A stretch of DNA of 64,000 nucleotides from Orientallactaga sibirica (taxonomy: Eukaryota; Chordata; Mammalia; Rodentia; Dipodidae), in assembly GCA_036365145.1 (NCBI GenBank), contig JAEOAD010000982.1, forward strand, positions 7,342,001 to 7,406,000. The letters are read 5' to 3'. A program made the position numbers and the translations under genes. The notes beneath the pieces are model-generated. The model made no database searches and was not told the DNA's origin. It saw only the letters and a list, made by a program, of their open reading frames with translations. Below, in pieces: positions 1-10,203 of this stretch; the first letter of the stretch is position 1, and every line of letters starts with the position of its first letter.

Positions 1-480
1 ATGGCATTCAGGAACCCAGGATAAAGGGTACTCTAATATTTTAAAATGTGACCACCATGGTCAATGCGACAGGGAAGGAGAGAGGCAACATGGTTCTCAC
101 GCTACTTCTCAAATTTTGACTCAGTTGCTCCCTCCCATCGTGCACAGTTAACCTGGAAATGGCAGCTCAGTGACCTGGCACTGTCGTCTTAGAAGGATGA
201 AGGATAAAATAAATGCTAACAGTGGTGCACTATAACCCACACAAGGAAATAAAAAACCACCAATCCATGGCAAATACATAAATAAATGAAGGGAGGGGAA
301 GGAGCAAGGTTTCCTTATGGCCAAATTCATATAGAGGGAATGCTAAAAATAGAAAACTACCACTTGGCACAGACCACAGTCACAGTAGCAGGCAAGAATC
401 TTCATAAATAAAAGCTAAAAATAGTGGCTGAAACTGATGAGAAACAAGACGATCACATAATGTCATAATCTAGCCAAGAC
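1..480. other. No feature recognised
   Basis: I see no gene and no confidently assigned repeat here. The right part may be the worn upstream end of the L1 3' region that follows. Confidence 0.4.
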
Positions 481-1045
481 AAAAAAAAATTATCACAGTA
501 ACTACTACTTTTTCTGGCTAAATGTATGTATTATGACCACCAAACTGCTCTCTAAATACTAATGTTTATGTCCATATATTAATGCTGCTCTCCCTTTTGG
601 TTAAAGAAGCTTCTCAGTTCAGATGGCAGTGACCACTGGGGTGACTCAAAAATGGCCAAAGTGCTGAAAAGAGTTGATACTGGAGTGGTCAGCACTAAAT
701 GAGGCATCTCTACCACCCCTCCCCCCCAAGGCTCAGGGACCATTGTAGAAAAGGTGGCAGAGAGAATATAAGAGCCAAAGGAAGTGGGAGTGTTTACAGT
801 ACTGTCTTCTAGACACAAAGAGGCCTTGATATTCATGACCTCACAGCAGCTGATGCTACCTACACAAGACCTGCGTAGTAAGAGGAAAAATGATGCCATC
901 AAAATAGGAGACCAATTGGAAAGAAGGAGGATTCAGGGAAGTGGGGATTTGTGAGGGGGTAAGTGGAAATATAGGGACGGGATAATGACCATGGTATTTT
1001 GTCTATATTTGTGGAAGTTGTCAATAGAAAGTTAAAAATGTACAC
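481..1045 (+). mobile_element. L1 3'-UTR fragment (rodent type)
   Basis: This stretch matches, in reverse orientation, the 3' region of the L1 at 59.9-63.2 kb. Shared landmarks are GGCTAAATGTATGTATTAT, the block around AAGAAGCTTCTCAGTTCAGATG and the GTTGTCAATAGAAAGTT end. The small open frame at 579-902 on the minus strand lies wholly inside it and is not a gene. Only the 3' end of the element is present. Confidence 0.75.
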
Positions 1046-1084
1046 ACACATGTGCATACACATACATACACACAGTCGATAATT

Positions 1085-1320
1085 ATTTCAATGTCATAGG
1101 CGACTGGGAAAATCAGCTCAGTTGGTACAGTGCTTGCCTAGCATGCACAGAGTGCTAGCTTCTATCCCCAACATTGCATAGACTTATGTGCTGGGGTACA
1201 CTAATAAGTCCAGCCCTGGGGAGGTGAAGTCAAGAGGATCAGGATTTTAAATCATCCTTAGTTATATAGTGAGTCCTAGGGCAGTCTAGGCTACATGAGA
1301 TTGTCTCTCGAAGAAACAAA
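1085..1320 (+). mobile_element. B4 SINE (ID head plus B1-like half)
   Basis: An ID-like head (ATCAGCTCAGTTGGTACAGT, CTTGCCTAGCATGCA) is followed by a B1-like half (ACATGAGATTGTCTCTCGAA). This is the rodent B4 dimer layout; the copy is well diverged. Confidence 0.75.
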
Positions 1321-1437
1321 GTATGTTATTAGAAACCAGAATTTTCAGCATTAAAATAAAAGACAAACAGAAAATCAAAGAAGTCAAAGACTAGTGGTTC
1401 CAAATTTGATGCAGAAATTTCTATATAAACTATTCTT

Positions 1438-1670
1438 TTTTCTTTATTTAAATATTTTATTTTTATTCATTCATTTATTAGAGACAGAGAGAGAAGGAAA
1501 GAGAGAGAGGGATAGTAAGAATGGCACACCAGGACCTCTAGCCATTGCAAATGAATTCCAGATGTGTGCACCCCCTTGGGCATCTGGCTTATGTGGGACC
1601 TGGAGAGTCAAAATGGGATCCTTTGGCTTCGCAGGCAGGCGCCTTAGCCACAAAGCCATCTCTCCAGCCC
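1438..1670 (-). mobile_element. DIP-like (B2-superfamily) SINE
   Basis: This is the commonest repeat of the window. Read on its own sense strand it has a tRNA-like head (GGGCTGGAGAGATGGC, with an A box in the GGCTTAGNGGTTAAG region and a GGTTCGATTCC-type B box). After that come CCAGATGCACAAGGTGG, TTCGTTTGCAGTGGCTGGAG, a CT-rich stretch and an AATAAA-rich tail. This copy is flanked by an exact 16-bp target-site duplication, TATATAAACTATTCTT, at 1422-1437 and 1671-1686. Such SINEs are transcribed by RNA polymerase III and mobilised by L1. The 1394-1708 and 1471-1716 open frames are read through it. Confidence 0.9.
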
Positions 1671-1689
1671 TATATAAACTATTCTTGAA

Positions 1690-1711
1690 CATATATATAT
1701 ATATATAAATA

Positions 1712-1752
<41 letters not shown>
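1690..1752. repeat. (AT)n then (TG)n microsatellite
   Basis: About nine AT steps pass into about nineteen TG steps directly after the preceding SINE's target-site duplication. Confidence 0.95.
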
Positions 1753-1754
<2 letters not shown>

Positions 1755-1934
1755 CCCCTATATCCCCTACCTTGGTTCCTGGAAAATCCTAGTTGCAACG
1801 ATCAGATCAACAATTCTTCAGACAACTGGTTAAAAAAACTCAAGAATGTACTGTGCCTTCCTTTACAGACTGAATACCCAGGGAAAGAAGTCTCTCTTCA
1901 TAGTACAACTTATATTCACATAAAAAAGAATCAT

Positions 1935-2114
1935 GGGGCTGGGGAGATGGTTTAGCAGTTAAGGCCCTTGCCTGCAAAGCCCAAGATCCTAGGGTTGATT
2001 CCCCAGGACCCATGTAAGCCAGTTGCACAAGGTGGCGCACGCGTCTGGGGTTCATTTGCAGTGTCTGGAGGCTCTGGTGTGCCCATTCTCTCTCTGAAAT
2101 AAATAAATATTTTT
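1935..2114 (+). mobile_element. DIP-like SINE
   Basis: A nearly complete copy from GGGGCTGGGGAGATGG to the AAATAAATAAAT tail. It is flanked by near-identical duplications of about 13 bp, AAAAAAGAATCAT and AAAAAGAATAATG. Confidence 0.9.
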
Positions 2115-2127
2115 TAAAAAGAATAAT

Positions 2128-2482
2128 GGAGGGGTGGAGAGATGGCTCAGCAGTTAAGAGAATTTCCGGTGCAACTATGATGGCCTGAGGTGGCCGGACA
2201 GACAGCTCAAGTTCAATCCCCAGGACCTACATAAATAGCTGGGTGTGGCCATGCTTCCCTGTAATCCCAGTCCTATAGGGAATCAGAGACCCCAGACTTG
2301 CCAGGGCTCGCAACAACCCCAGCACCAAGACCCTAGATCAGTAAGAACAGGTCGAAGAGCAATGGAGCAGGGCACCCACTAGTCTCCTCCAGCCACGACA
2401 GGTGAGTGTACCCCAAGACAGACCAGTGCAAAGGGTGCCACATGGGCAGAAACACCACCCACATGCAAGAAAATAAAAAGAG
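2128..2482 (+). mobile_element. B3-like SINE, diverged
   Basis: A B2-superfamily head (GGAGAGATGGCTCAGCAGTT, CAAGTTCAATCCCCAGGACC) is followed by a longer unrelated body and an A-rich end. The body differs from the other B3-like copies, so the subfamily call is weak. Confidence 0.55.
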
Positions 2483-2748
2483 AGTCAAGCTTTCACACAC
2501 TTGTGTTTAGGAGTCTAGCCCACTGTGGAGGGACTTTGAAAGTTTGGAACTCAACTAGTGACTTGTGCTTTCTGATAGGAGATGAAGGGGCCTTGATGCC
2601 TGAGAAATGTTCTGACCTCCAAACCAAAAGGTGAATCTATTGAAGCCTCTACCACTCCTACCGCCAAAGACAACACAATCTCCCAGTGAAAAAGACAGAA
2701 GACCTAATGTCTTTACTAAACAATGGGTCAAATTGATCAAGCAGACCA

Positions 2749-3124
2749 GGGGGCTGGGGAGATGTGCATGCTTGCAGAGCCTGCTGGGTTTGGATTCAAT
2801 TCCCCAGAACCCACTTAAAGCAGGATACAAATTAGTGCATGCATATGTGATCCCCAAACCCATGTGAAGCTGAATGCAAAGTGGCCCATGCATCTGTGAT
2901 CCCAAATTGCCTACAACAATGGGCGGCAGAACCAGGAGAATCAGAAGATTGCACGCCAGATAGTCTGACATTCGCTTGCAGATGGCAGTTCTTTTGCAAG
3001 GGCAAGAGACTCTGTCTCAAAGTGGGTGGAGCACAGACACCTGGAGTTGTCCTCTGACCTCCACATGTCTGCTGGGGTACACATGATCATGTGTGCATGC
3101 ACCCCCTCCACACACACATACAAT
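2749..3124 (+). mobile_element. B3-like SINE
   Basis: The head GGGGGCTGGGGAGATG leads to TTGTCCTCTGACCTCCACAT and a CA-rich tail, the diagnostic end of the B3 group. It contains the open frames listed at 2555-3020, which are therefore not genes. Confidence 0.75.
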
Positions 3125-3275
3125 GTTTTTTTTTTTTCAAGGTAGGGTCTCACTCTAGTCCAGGTTGACCTGGAATTCACTATGCAGTCTCAGGCTGGTC
3201 TCCAAACTCACAGTAACCCTTCTACCTCTGCCTCCTGAGTGCTGGGATTAAAAGCATGCATCACCATACCTGGCC
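3125..3275 (-). mobile_element. B1 SINE
   Basis: An antisense 7SL-derived B1: T-run, then AGGTAGGGTCTCACTCTAGT, CCTGGAATTCACTATGCAGT and the GAGTGCTGGGATTAAA end. Confidence 0.9.
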
Positions 3276-3327
3276 ACAACGTGTTGAAACAGACAAGGGG
3301 GAAATTGTCATATGTTAAAAGAGACCT

Positions 3328-3548
3328 GGGGCTTAAGAGACAGTTCAGCAGTTAAAGGCACTTGCTTGCAAAGTCTGATGTTTTGGGTTTGAGTCCCCAG
3401 TACTCACTTAACTCCAGATGCACAAAGTGGCACATGTGTCTGGAGTTCATTTGCAATTGCAAAAGACCATGGCATGCCCATGCTTGTTCTGTATCTCTCT
3501 ATGCCTCTTTCTCTCACTCTCTCTCTCTCAAATAAATAAAAATATTTT
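3328..3548 (+). mobile_element. DIP-like SINE
   Basis: A full-length copy with an exact 13-bp target-site duplication, TTAAAAGAGACCT, at 3315-3327 and 3549-3561. Confidence 0.92.
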
Positions 3549-3627
3549 TTAAAAGAGACCTATTAACCAAATACAGTGGGTTTATTGATCTTGGTTGGAT
3601 CCCTGTACAAACAAAAGGAGTGAAAGA

Positions 3628-3866
3628 AGGCTAAGAAGATTGCTTAGTGGTTAAAGACACTTGTTTGCAAGCGTGTGGACCCAAGTTTGATCCTCCTCAG
3701 TGCCCAGGTAAAGCCGGATGCAAAACTGCATGTGGGGCTGGAGAGATGGCTGAGTTATTAAGGCACTTCTTCGTTTGCAGTGGCTGGAGGCCCTGACATA
3801 CCCATTCTCATTCATTCTCTCTCTCTCTGCCTCTTTCTCTCTCAAATAAATATAAAAAATTAAAAA
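3628..3866 (+). mobile_element. Two broken DIP-like SINEs in series
   Basis: A 5' fragment (3628-3732) is followed by a second head at 3733. In the second copy the middle is deleted: GGCACTTCTTCGTTTGCAG joins the anticodon-arm region directly to the distal body. The AAATAAATAT tail is shared. Confidence 0.8.
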
Positions 3867-3870
3867 TTGT

Positions 3871-4165
3871 GGGCTGAAGAGATGGCTTAGCGGTTAAGGC
3901 GCCTGCCTCCTAAGCCTAAGAACGCTGGTTCCAATCTCCAGTGGTTCCAATCTCCAGGTCCCACGTTTAGCCAGATGCAAAGTGACGCAAGGGTGCAATG
4001 CTGCACTTGACCACAAGGGGGCACACACATCTGGATTTCGTTCTCAGCAGCTGAGACACTGCTGGCACGCCCATCTCTGTCTTCCTCTCTCTCCCTCCCT
4101 CACTCTCTCTCTCCAAAAACAAATAAATAAAAATAATAAAATAATAAATAAATAAATAGATGAAT
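3871..4165 (+). mobile_element. DIP-like SINE, long subfamily
   Basis: This copy belongs to a long subfamily with an extra segment of about 35 bp (GCAATGCTGCACTTGACCAC and onward) between the CCAGATGCAAAGTGACGCAA block and ACATCTGGATTTCG. It also has a local 15-bp tandem repeat of GGTTCCAATCTCCAG. The extra segment carries a CTCF-like core. Confidence 0.85.
4011..4024 (+). promoter_or_regulatory. CTCF-like core motif in SINE
   Basis: CCACAAGGGGGCAC matches the CTCF core CCASYAGRKGGCRS at 13 of 14 positions. It lies on the sense strand of its SINE. Binding is an inference. Confidence 0.45.
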
Positions 4166-4177
4166 TAATTTAAAATT

Positions 4178-4375
4178 GTGCATGTGTCTGTAATCACAGT
4201 GCACTATGGCAATGGGGTCAGAGCCAGGAAAATCCGGAAGCAGCAGTGTCAAGAGAGAGCCTGTCTTAAGGAACATCCTGAGGTTCTCCTTTGGTCTCAC
4301 ACATGCATGTGCCATGGCAAATGTGCACCCATACACACAGACATCTCTCTTTCACACACACATACATAAATACCA
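4178..4375 (+). mobile_element. B3-like SINE, 3' portion
   Basis: A distal B3-type body (GCATGTGTCTGTAATCACAG) leads to a CA-rich end. The tRNA-like head is missing. Confidence 0.55.
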
Positions 4376-4393
4376 AAAATAGAATAAAAGGAG

Positions 4394-4606
4394 GGTGCTG
4401 GAGAGATGGCTTAGTGATTAAGGCCTTTGCCTGCAAAGCCAAAGGACTCAGGTTCAATTCCCTAGGACCCTCGTCAGGCAGCTTCACAAGGTGGTGCATG
4501 CATCTGGAGTTCGTTTGCAGTGGCTGAAGGCCCTGACATACCCATTCTCTCTCTCTCTTTCTCTCTCAAATAAATAAATTAAAAATTTTTTAAATAGAAA
4601 AAAATT
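4394..4606 (+). mobile_element. DIP-like SINE
   Basis: A full-length copy flanked by the 9-bp duplication TAAAAGGAG at 4385-4393 and 4607-4615. It contains the 4266-4499 and 4291-4527 open frames. Confidence 0.9.
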
Positions 4607-4615
4607 TAAAAGGAG

Positions 4616-5078
4616 AGCAATAAAGACAATTATCAAATAATTGGGCAATTGTTGGGGTATTTGATGGTATTAAAGACTTAGCTGTGTAAATGGTAGTAAA
4701 GTGACCTTTTTTGGAAAATGAGTCCTTATCTTTTATAGATACATACTGCAGGTTTGGTTTAGTTTTTGTGGTACCAGGTTGTAAAACCCAAGGCCTCACC
4801 TGTGCTAGGTAAGCAGACTACCACTGAGCCACATCCCAGCTCCCACATACTGAAATTTTTATGGGGGTGATTGGGTGTCTGGGAGTAGCTATAAAATACC
4901 TGAGTAATAGCAATGACAATGTCAGAGAGGTTTAGAGGGTTCACATAGAAGCAACAAAGTAAGCTATGGTATGGACATTATTACACCGGGTGACAGCTAC
5001 TCAGTGGCTTGTGGCAGTAAAAGTATTTGAAAGCTTTTCATGACAAAAGGAGCAGTGCACACACCAGATATCAGTGAT
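4616..5078. other. No gene recognised; one ID fragment
   Basis: Apart from the antisense ID fragment inside it, I see only AT-rich unassigned sequence. Confidence 0.4.
4757..4842 (-). mobile_element. ID-type SINE fragment
   Basis: The antisense ID head GTGCTAGGTAAGCAGACTAC is followed by CACTGAGCCACATCCCAGC. Confidence 0.7.
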
Positions 5079-5088
5079 AACTATGATC

Positions 5089-5310
5089 CCAGGCTGTAGA
5101 GATGGCTTACTGGTTAAAGTGCTTGCCTGTGAAGTCTAAGGACACATGTTTGATTCCCCAGTACCCATGGAAGTCAGATGCACAAAGTGATGCATACATA
5201 TGGAGTTTGTTTGCAGTGGCTCGAGGCCCTGGCATGCCTATTCTCTCTATCTGCATTTTTCTTTCACTCCATGTCTCTTTCTCCAAATAAATAAATAAAT
5301 AAAATAAAAA
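5089..5310 (+). mobile_element. DIP-like SINE
   Basis: A copy flanked by CTATGATC at 5081-5088 and 5311-5318, ending in (AAAT)n. A second DIP-like SINE starts within a few bases of the right duplication. Confidence 0.88.
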
Positions 5311-5320
5311 CTATGATCTC

Positions 5321-5906
5321 GGGCTAGAGAGATAGCTTTAGTGGTTAAGGCATTCGCCTGCAAAGCCAAAGGATCCTGGTTTGACTCTCCAGGACCCACG
5401 TAAGCCAGCTGCACAAGGGGGAGTGTGGTAGTTTGAATATATGTCCCCCAATATATTCAGTGTTTTATTAGTTATAGTTTGCATCTGTAATCACCTTGGT
5501 AGAGGCAATGTCACTGGGGGCCAGTCTTAAGGTGTGGTGATGGTTTGAGATTCCATTGTAATGATATGCAAAGTGGGCCTAATAGGAGTTCCTGAAGTGT
5601 GTTGTGGCTTTTGGGCTGTAGCTTGCTCTGTGTGCTTTTCTCTCTCTTGCCTGGTCCTGTGGGAGCAGGCTGCTTCTTCTGCCATTATGGAACTTCCCCT
5701 GGATCTGTAAGCTTCATTAAATAATATCCCTTCCTCCATAACTGTGCCTGGTCTGGAAGTTCATCTCAGAGAACCTGAAGCTGTCTGCTACAGGGTGCAT
5801 ACATCTGGAGTTCGTTTGCAGTGGCTGGTGGCCCTGGTGTGCCCATTCTCTCTCCCTGTCTCTGCCTCTTTCTCTCTCTCAAATAATTAAATAAAATATT
5901 TTAAAA
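5321..5906 (+). mobile_element. DIP-like SINE split by an LTR
   Basis: The head (5321-5423) and the distal body plus tail (5793-5906) are one SINE, interrupted inside the CACAAGGNGG block by the LTR at 5424-5792. The SINE is therefore older than the LTR. Confidence 0.9.
5424..5792 (+). mobile_element. Solo LTR, MaLR-like (about 369 bp)
   Basis: It begins TGTGGTAGTTTGAATAT and ends GCTGTCTGCTACA, the TG...CA ends of an LTR. A polyadenylation-like ATTAAATAA stands near 5717. Flanks are GGGAG (5419-5423) and GGGTG (5793-5797), a 5-bp duplication with one change. The same family recurs antisense at 38328-38719 and as a fragment at 21416-21477. The 70-residue frame at 5527-5739 is inside it and has no recognisable viral domain. 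Confidence 0.85.
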
Positions 5907-5925
5907 AACCTATTGTCTCTAGTTG

Positions 5926-6156
5926 GATTTTATTTGCAAGCAGAGAGAGAAAGAGGAGAGAGAGACAGAGAGAAGACAGGGAGAGAGAGACAGAAAGGGT
6001 GGGAAAGAATGGGCACACTAGGGCCTCTAGCCACTGCAAACTTCAGATACATGGGCCACTTTGTGTGTCTGGCTTTACATGGGTATTAGGAAATCAGACT
6101 TGAGTTGTTAGTGTTTGCAGGCAAGCCCCTTAACCGCTGAGCTACCTCTCCACCAC
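5926..6156 (-). mobile_element. DIP-like SINE
   Basis: An antisense copy with duplication CTCTAGTTG at 5917-5925 and 6157-6165. Its CT stretch is expanded into a GAGA-rich block. Confidence 0.9.
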
Positions 6157-6269
6157 CTCTAGTTGACTTCTTTAAAAAAGCCCCATTTCCATGTTTGGAT
6201 ACTTGCTACACATAGCACATTGCAGCTACCGAAGGGCTGGCTCATGTCAGGTGGTTGCTAACAAGTGAC

Positions 6270-6345
6270 ATTCATTCATCCATTCATTCTTTCATTGAAC
6301 AATACATGTTGAAACCCTCTTGTGAACCAGAGTCTGGAGGGACAG
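6270..6345 (-). mobile_element. Ancient L2/MIR-type 3' end fragment
   Basis: ATTCATCCATTCATTCTTTC followed by GAACAATACATGTTGAAACC resembles the antisense terminal repeats of L2. It is short and diverged. Confidence 0.4.
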
Positions 6346-6404
6346 GCCTAATTTATTTAAGTAATTTCAATTGTGTTATGGTAGAGAAGGAGCTGGGCTC
6401 TCAT

Positions 6405-6620
6405 CTGAGCCCAGTAACTTAGAAACAAGGGGAATTTATTTGTAACAGTTCTGGTGACCGAGAAGTCCAAGGTTGAGGGACTATCACTTGAGTCAGACTC
6501 AGAATTACATCACATCGCATATCCTTTTCAGTCTGCCCTTGTTTTCCCATCACGTAGATCATGGCTGAATCATTTGGCCTGAAGTTACTTTCTCAATCAT
6601 TTTCTGGGCTGATCCCCAAA
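6405..6620 (-). mobile_element. MLT1-like ancient LTR fragment
   Basis: GGAATTTATTTGTAACAGTT then CTGGTGACCGAGAAGTCCAA matches the antisense signature of ancient MaLR LTRs (toward their 3' end). The ends are not defined. Confidence 0.5.
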
Positions 6621-6659
6621 CTGAAAGAGCCTGTGGAAAGTTAGGAACAGGCCTATGGA

Positions 6660-6895
6660 GAGGCAGCCTAGGGTCTGAATTCTGGAACTGGTCCACCTGG
6701 TCTCAAATCCTGGCTCAACCATTTACTAGCTTCATGTGTGTCCTTGGGCAATTTTCCTAACCCCCATGGGCTTCCATCTCCTCATCTTCAAACAGCACAA
6801 ACAGCGCAACAACACTATGCATCTGCTAGGGCTATTAGTAGGCTTCGAATGTGTTAATAGTTGGCAAGCCTAGTGCTTGGCCCTTAATGAGCCCT
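6660..6895 (+). mobile_element. MIR SINE, near full length
   Basis: It follows MIR in order: CAAATCCTGGCTCAACCATT, TTACTAGCTTCATGTGTGTC, CTTGGGCAATTTTCCTAACC, CATCTCCTCATCTTCAAAC and TGCTTGGCCCTTAATGAG. MIR is an old mammalian SINE, so this backbone predates all the rodent insertions around it. Confidence 0.85.
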
Positions 6896-7504
6896 TTCCT
6901 AGAATCTGGGGACTGTATATAAATATGTGGACCTTTTGGCCTCTCGGGGCTTGTGTACCTTCATAAGTAAGCATTGTCTTGAAAGTTCTATCTTTCCGAA
7001 CTGCCCTGAGAGTAAATCATTTGGACATTTGGCAGGTTTAAGGGATAACTTTCTGTACAGGGTTTCTCAATGGGGACATTATTGTCCCTGAGGGACAATC
7101 ATAATAGCTACGTCTGCCAGTGAGGGGGGTGTCCATAATGATGGGGCACTCAGCTTCATTGGGCAGGGCCAGCCAGCTCGGGCAATCAAAGTCCTTTCTG
7201 CTGCATTCACGGAGATGAAAAGGCTGCATGGGGAAAAGCTGTGGATTTCCCAGAGATACAAAGGTGCTTGCTAAGAGAATGGAGGAAAGATCATGTCAAT
7301 AAAATGGTTTGTTCTGGGCTTTTCTAGGCATTATCTACCCCTGCAGAAAAATCCTATTGCCAACAACAAGGTTGTGAATGGTATTTGAGCCGTCCATCTA
7401 ACACCGTGGGGTCAGTCTATACTCACAGCTGTTGCAGTCACAGCGATTCTATGTTTAGGTACAAAGTTGCCCTGCCCAAGCCCACACATTTGTTAATGAT
7501 GTGT
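6896..7504. other. No gene recognised
   Basis: Unassigned sequence. The stretch from 7059 (CAGGGTTTCTCAATGGGGAC) weakly resembles the start of a MER20-type element, but the similarity fades after about 40 bases. Confidence 0.35.
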
Positions 7505-7812
7505 GGGGGCTGGGAATATGACTGAGTAGGCAAAAACACTTGCTCTGCAGGCATGGTGACCTAATTTGACATGCCCCGAACCCACGTAAAGCCAGATGCA
7601 GGAGGGAGCCTCAGCTCCCATGGCGGCCTAGGAGACAGTGAATAATCCTGACAGCCCAGTTACCCTGGTGTAGGCTCCAGTGAGCACCAAAAGACCCTGT
7701 CCTAAGATGGGAGGAGATGACCGACACCAGGGGTTGTCCTCTGACTTGACCTCCACATGCACATTGTGGTTGGTATACCCAAGCCCAAACTTTCACAGAC
7801 AACGATGAAAAA
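7505..7812 (+). mobile_element. B3-like SINE
   Basis: A B2-type head (GGGGGCTGGGAATATGACTG) is followed by the AAAGCCAGATGCAGGAGGGA block and the B3 end GGTTGTCCTCTGACTTGACC. Confidence 0.75.
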
Positions 7813-7820
7813 CCAATAAG

Positions 7821-8005
7821 GGGCCGGGGAGATGGATAAGCAGTTAAAAGTGATTGCTTGCTTGCTTGCTTGCAAAGCCTTCTGGCCTGGATTTGATCCT
7901 CCAGAACCCACGCAAAGCCTGATCCTATGTAATTCCAGATGCACCAAGTGGCCCATACACCTGGAAATCTGTCTCATAAATAAATCAATATTTAAAGAAC
8001 AAGTA
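7821..8005 (+). mobile_element. DIP-like SINE, shortened
   Basis: The head is complete with a small CTTG expansion (GATTGCTTGCTTGCTTGCTT). Most of the distal body is missing before the AAATAAATC tail. Confidence 0.8.
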
Positions 8006-8097
8006 AAACCAAAACTGATGTGCACATATATGTATACACATGTTTGGGGTTTCATTTTGGGACTGTCAATAAATGTCTATAGTTAAGGGGCCATGCA

Positions 8098-8252
8098 AGC
8101 CAGGCGTGGTCCTTGCAACTTGTAAAACCCAGGACTAGGAAAGCAGAAAGATCACAGTGAGTTCTGGGTCAGCCTGGGCTACATAGTGAGGTCCAGATCA
8201 GCCTGGGCTAGAATGGGATCCTGCCTCAAAAAAAAAAAAAAAAAAAAAAAAG
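8098..8252 (+). mobile_element. B1 SINE, diverged
   Basis: GCCAGGCGTGGTCCTTGCAA starts a worn B1 that ends GGGATCCTGCCTC plus an A-run of about 24. Confidence 0.75.
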
Positions 8253-8867
8253 TAAGGTTGCATGGCTGGTGGTTGGTGGCAGCACAGGCCGTGGAAAGAT
8301 TTCTTCTAGAATGCTAGTGACCCCTGCTGCCACATTGGAGCATCACTTTACTTAGCTACTGGTTCTTGGGTTTGTTTGTAAGTCCCAAAATTGGGCAAGG
8401 AAGTCACTTTTGTGTGTGTGTGTGTGTTTTGCAGTTCTGGGGATGGAACCCAGGATCATGTGCATGCTAAGTAAGTACTTTACCACTAAGCCACCCCTAG
8501 CCCAAACTGCCTGAGCTCTTCTTCTCCTCATCTGTTCTTCCTCCAATTCCACACAAGCCCCCAGGTATCATTCCTAAAGTGCATCAGGGTCACTCCTGTG
8601 GCACGGGCACAGGGGGTACCTTGTTTAGGACTGGTTTGAGTTAGTGTGGCAGGAGCTGAGCAGGGAGGGCAGAAGAGAGAGTGTGTGTGGGAGCAAGAAT
8701 TCCAGGCCTATGTATCTGTTCATACCTAGAAAACTTATGTTGAAATGGGAGACAATTCCACCCCATAATCTATTGTGTCACTGCTTACTGCAAGCAGCCA
8801 GTCCTAGCATGGCTTCCTACCCATGCTTTCCTTTAAAGCAAGTTGATGCTGTGCCTTGTGTGTTAGC
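8253..8867. other. No gene recognised; one ID fragment
   Basis: The 8644-8892 open frame shows no recognisable motif and overlaps the B1 on the right. Confidence 0.4.
8431..8505 (-). mobile_element. ID-type SINE fragment
   Basis: An antisense ID signature: GATGGAACCCAGGATCATGT, then GTACTTTACCACTAAGCCAC. A short TG run precedes it. Confidence 0.75.
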
Positions 8868-8979
8868 AGCTGACCTGGAATTCACTATGTAGTCTCAGGG
8901 TGGCCTTGAACTTGTGGTGATCCTCCTACCTCTACCACCCGAGTGCTGGAATTAAAGGCATGTGCCACCACACCCGGCT
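8868..8979 (-). mobile_element. B1 SINE, truncated
   Basis: An antisense B1 from GCTGACCTGGAATTCACTAT to CCACCACACCCGGCT. The tail side is missing. Confidence 0.85.
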
Positions 8980-9163
8980 TTTTTTTTTTTTTTTGAAACA
9001 AGGTCTCATGTAGCCCAGGTTGACTTTGAACTTCTGGTCCTCCTGTTGCTACCTTCCAAGTGTTAGGTTTACAGGCATGTACTGTCAAACCCAGTTTATG
9101 CAGTGCTGGGGATTGAAACTGCTAGGCAGGCACCCTGTCCACTGAGCCACATCTCCAGTCCCT
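8980..9163 (-). mobile_element. B4 SINE
   Basis: An antisense B4: T-run, AAGGTCTCATGTAGCCCAGG (B1 half), then GTGCTGGGGATTGAAACTGC and CCACTGAGCCACATCTCCAG (ID half). Confidence 0.8.
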
Positions 9164-9198
9164 GATTTGTGATTTTTTTTTTTTTTGAGAAAGGATTT

Positions 9199-9347
9199 TT
9201 TTTTTTTTTGCGAGGTAGGGTCTCACTCTGGTCCAGGCTAACCTGGAATTAACTATGTAGTCTCAGGGTGGCCTTGAACTCTCAGCAATCCTCCTACCTC
9301 TGCCTCCCAAGTGCTGGGATTAAAGGCATGTGCCAGCACGCCTGGCT
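9199..9347 (-). mobile_element. B1 SINE inserted in an older antisense B1/B4
   Basis: The exact 14-bp duplication TTGAGAAAGGATTT at 9185-9198 and 9348-9361 brackets a complete antisense B1. The host sequence on either side is an older B1/B4 tail. Confidence 0.9.
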
Positions 9348-9401
9348 TTGAGAAAGGATTTGACTATGCAGCCCAGGCTGTTTTTGAGCACAGTATCTTC
9401 A

Positions 9402-9733
9402 TGTTGCAGTCAGGTTCACACTGTTGGCAGAAATCACCCGACCAAGAGCAGCTTGTGGGAGAAAGGTTTATTTTTGGCTTACAGACTTGAGGGGAAGCTT
9501 CATGATGTCAGGGGAAAATGATGACATGAGCAGAGGGTGTACATCACCTCCTGGCCAACAGCAACAGGAGAGTGTGCCAAACACTGGCTAGGGGAAACTG
9601 GCTATAATACCCATAAGCCCACCCCAACTATACACTGCCTCCAGGAGACATTAGTTTCCAAATCTCCATCAGCTGTGAACCTAGCGTTCAGACCACCTAA
9701 GTTTATGGGGGACACCTGAATCAAACCACCACA
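9402..9733 (-). mobile_element. Solo LTR, MaLR-like (332 bp)
   Basis: The TG...CA ends (TGTTGCAGTCAGGTTC to ATCAAACCACCACA) are flanked by the exact 5-bp duplication CTTCA at 9397-9401 and 9734-9738. The plus strand carries the antisense marks of this LTR type, such as AAGGTTTATTTTTGGCTTAC and TTATGGGGGACACCTGAATC. The open frames at 9330-9521 and 9537-9719 fall in or across it. Confidence 0.85.
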
Positions 9734-9774
9734 CTTCATAACATATTAGAGCCTGGGTCAGCTTTAGTGATGGT

Positions 9775-9880
9775 TGGTTCATGAATGTCAAGTACTTTGT
9801 CTGAAATTACATAGCCCGTTGGTGATAGAGCTGAAACTAGAATTCAGAATTTCCTAGCTTTAGCCTAAATTCCAATTATG
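9775..9880 (-). mobile_element. MIR fragment
   Basis: GTCTGAAATTACATAGCCCG then GAGCTGAAACTAGAATTCAG follows the antisense MIR core. Confidence 0.55.
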
Positions 9881-10010
9881 GTAGACTTTTAATAAAGAGA
9901 GAGTGAATACATGCATGACAATAAGTGACATTTGAAAGCCCCTAATCAGAAGCTCATACATGAGACAGCCTGTGAATAAATACTCTATCTAAATTTGCAA
10001 CAGATATCTG

Positions 10011-10190
10011 GGAAATGCGGCTTATTTAGTAGAGTGTTTGCTTAGGATGCATGAAACCCTGGGTTGAATCCTCAGCTTACAACTATAATCCCAGCACTCA
10101 GATGTAGAGGGAAAAAGATCAGAAGTTCAAAATCATCTTCGGCTACATGGTGAATATATGGTCAGCCTGGGACATGTGAGACCCTGCCTC
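10011..10190 (+). mobile_element. B4 SINE
   Basis: An ID-like head (AGAGTGTTTGCTTAGGATGC) plus a B1-like half ending GTGAGACCCTGCCTCAAAAA. Confidence 0.8.
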
Positions 10191-10203
10191 AAAAATACAT
10201 ACA

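Noticed and set aside
7059..7150. MER20-like start (CAGGGTTTCTCAATGGGGAC)
   Set aside because: Only about 40 bases resemble MER20; the rest does not follow the element.
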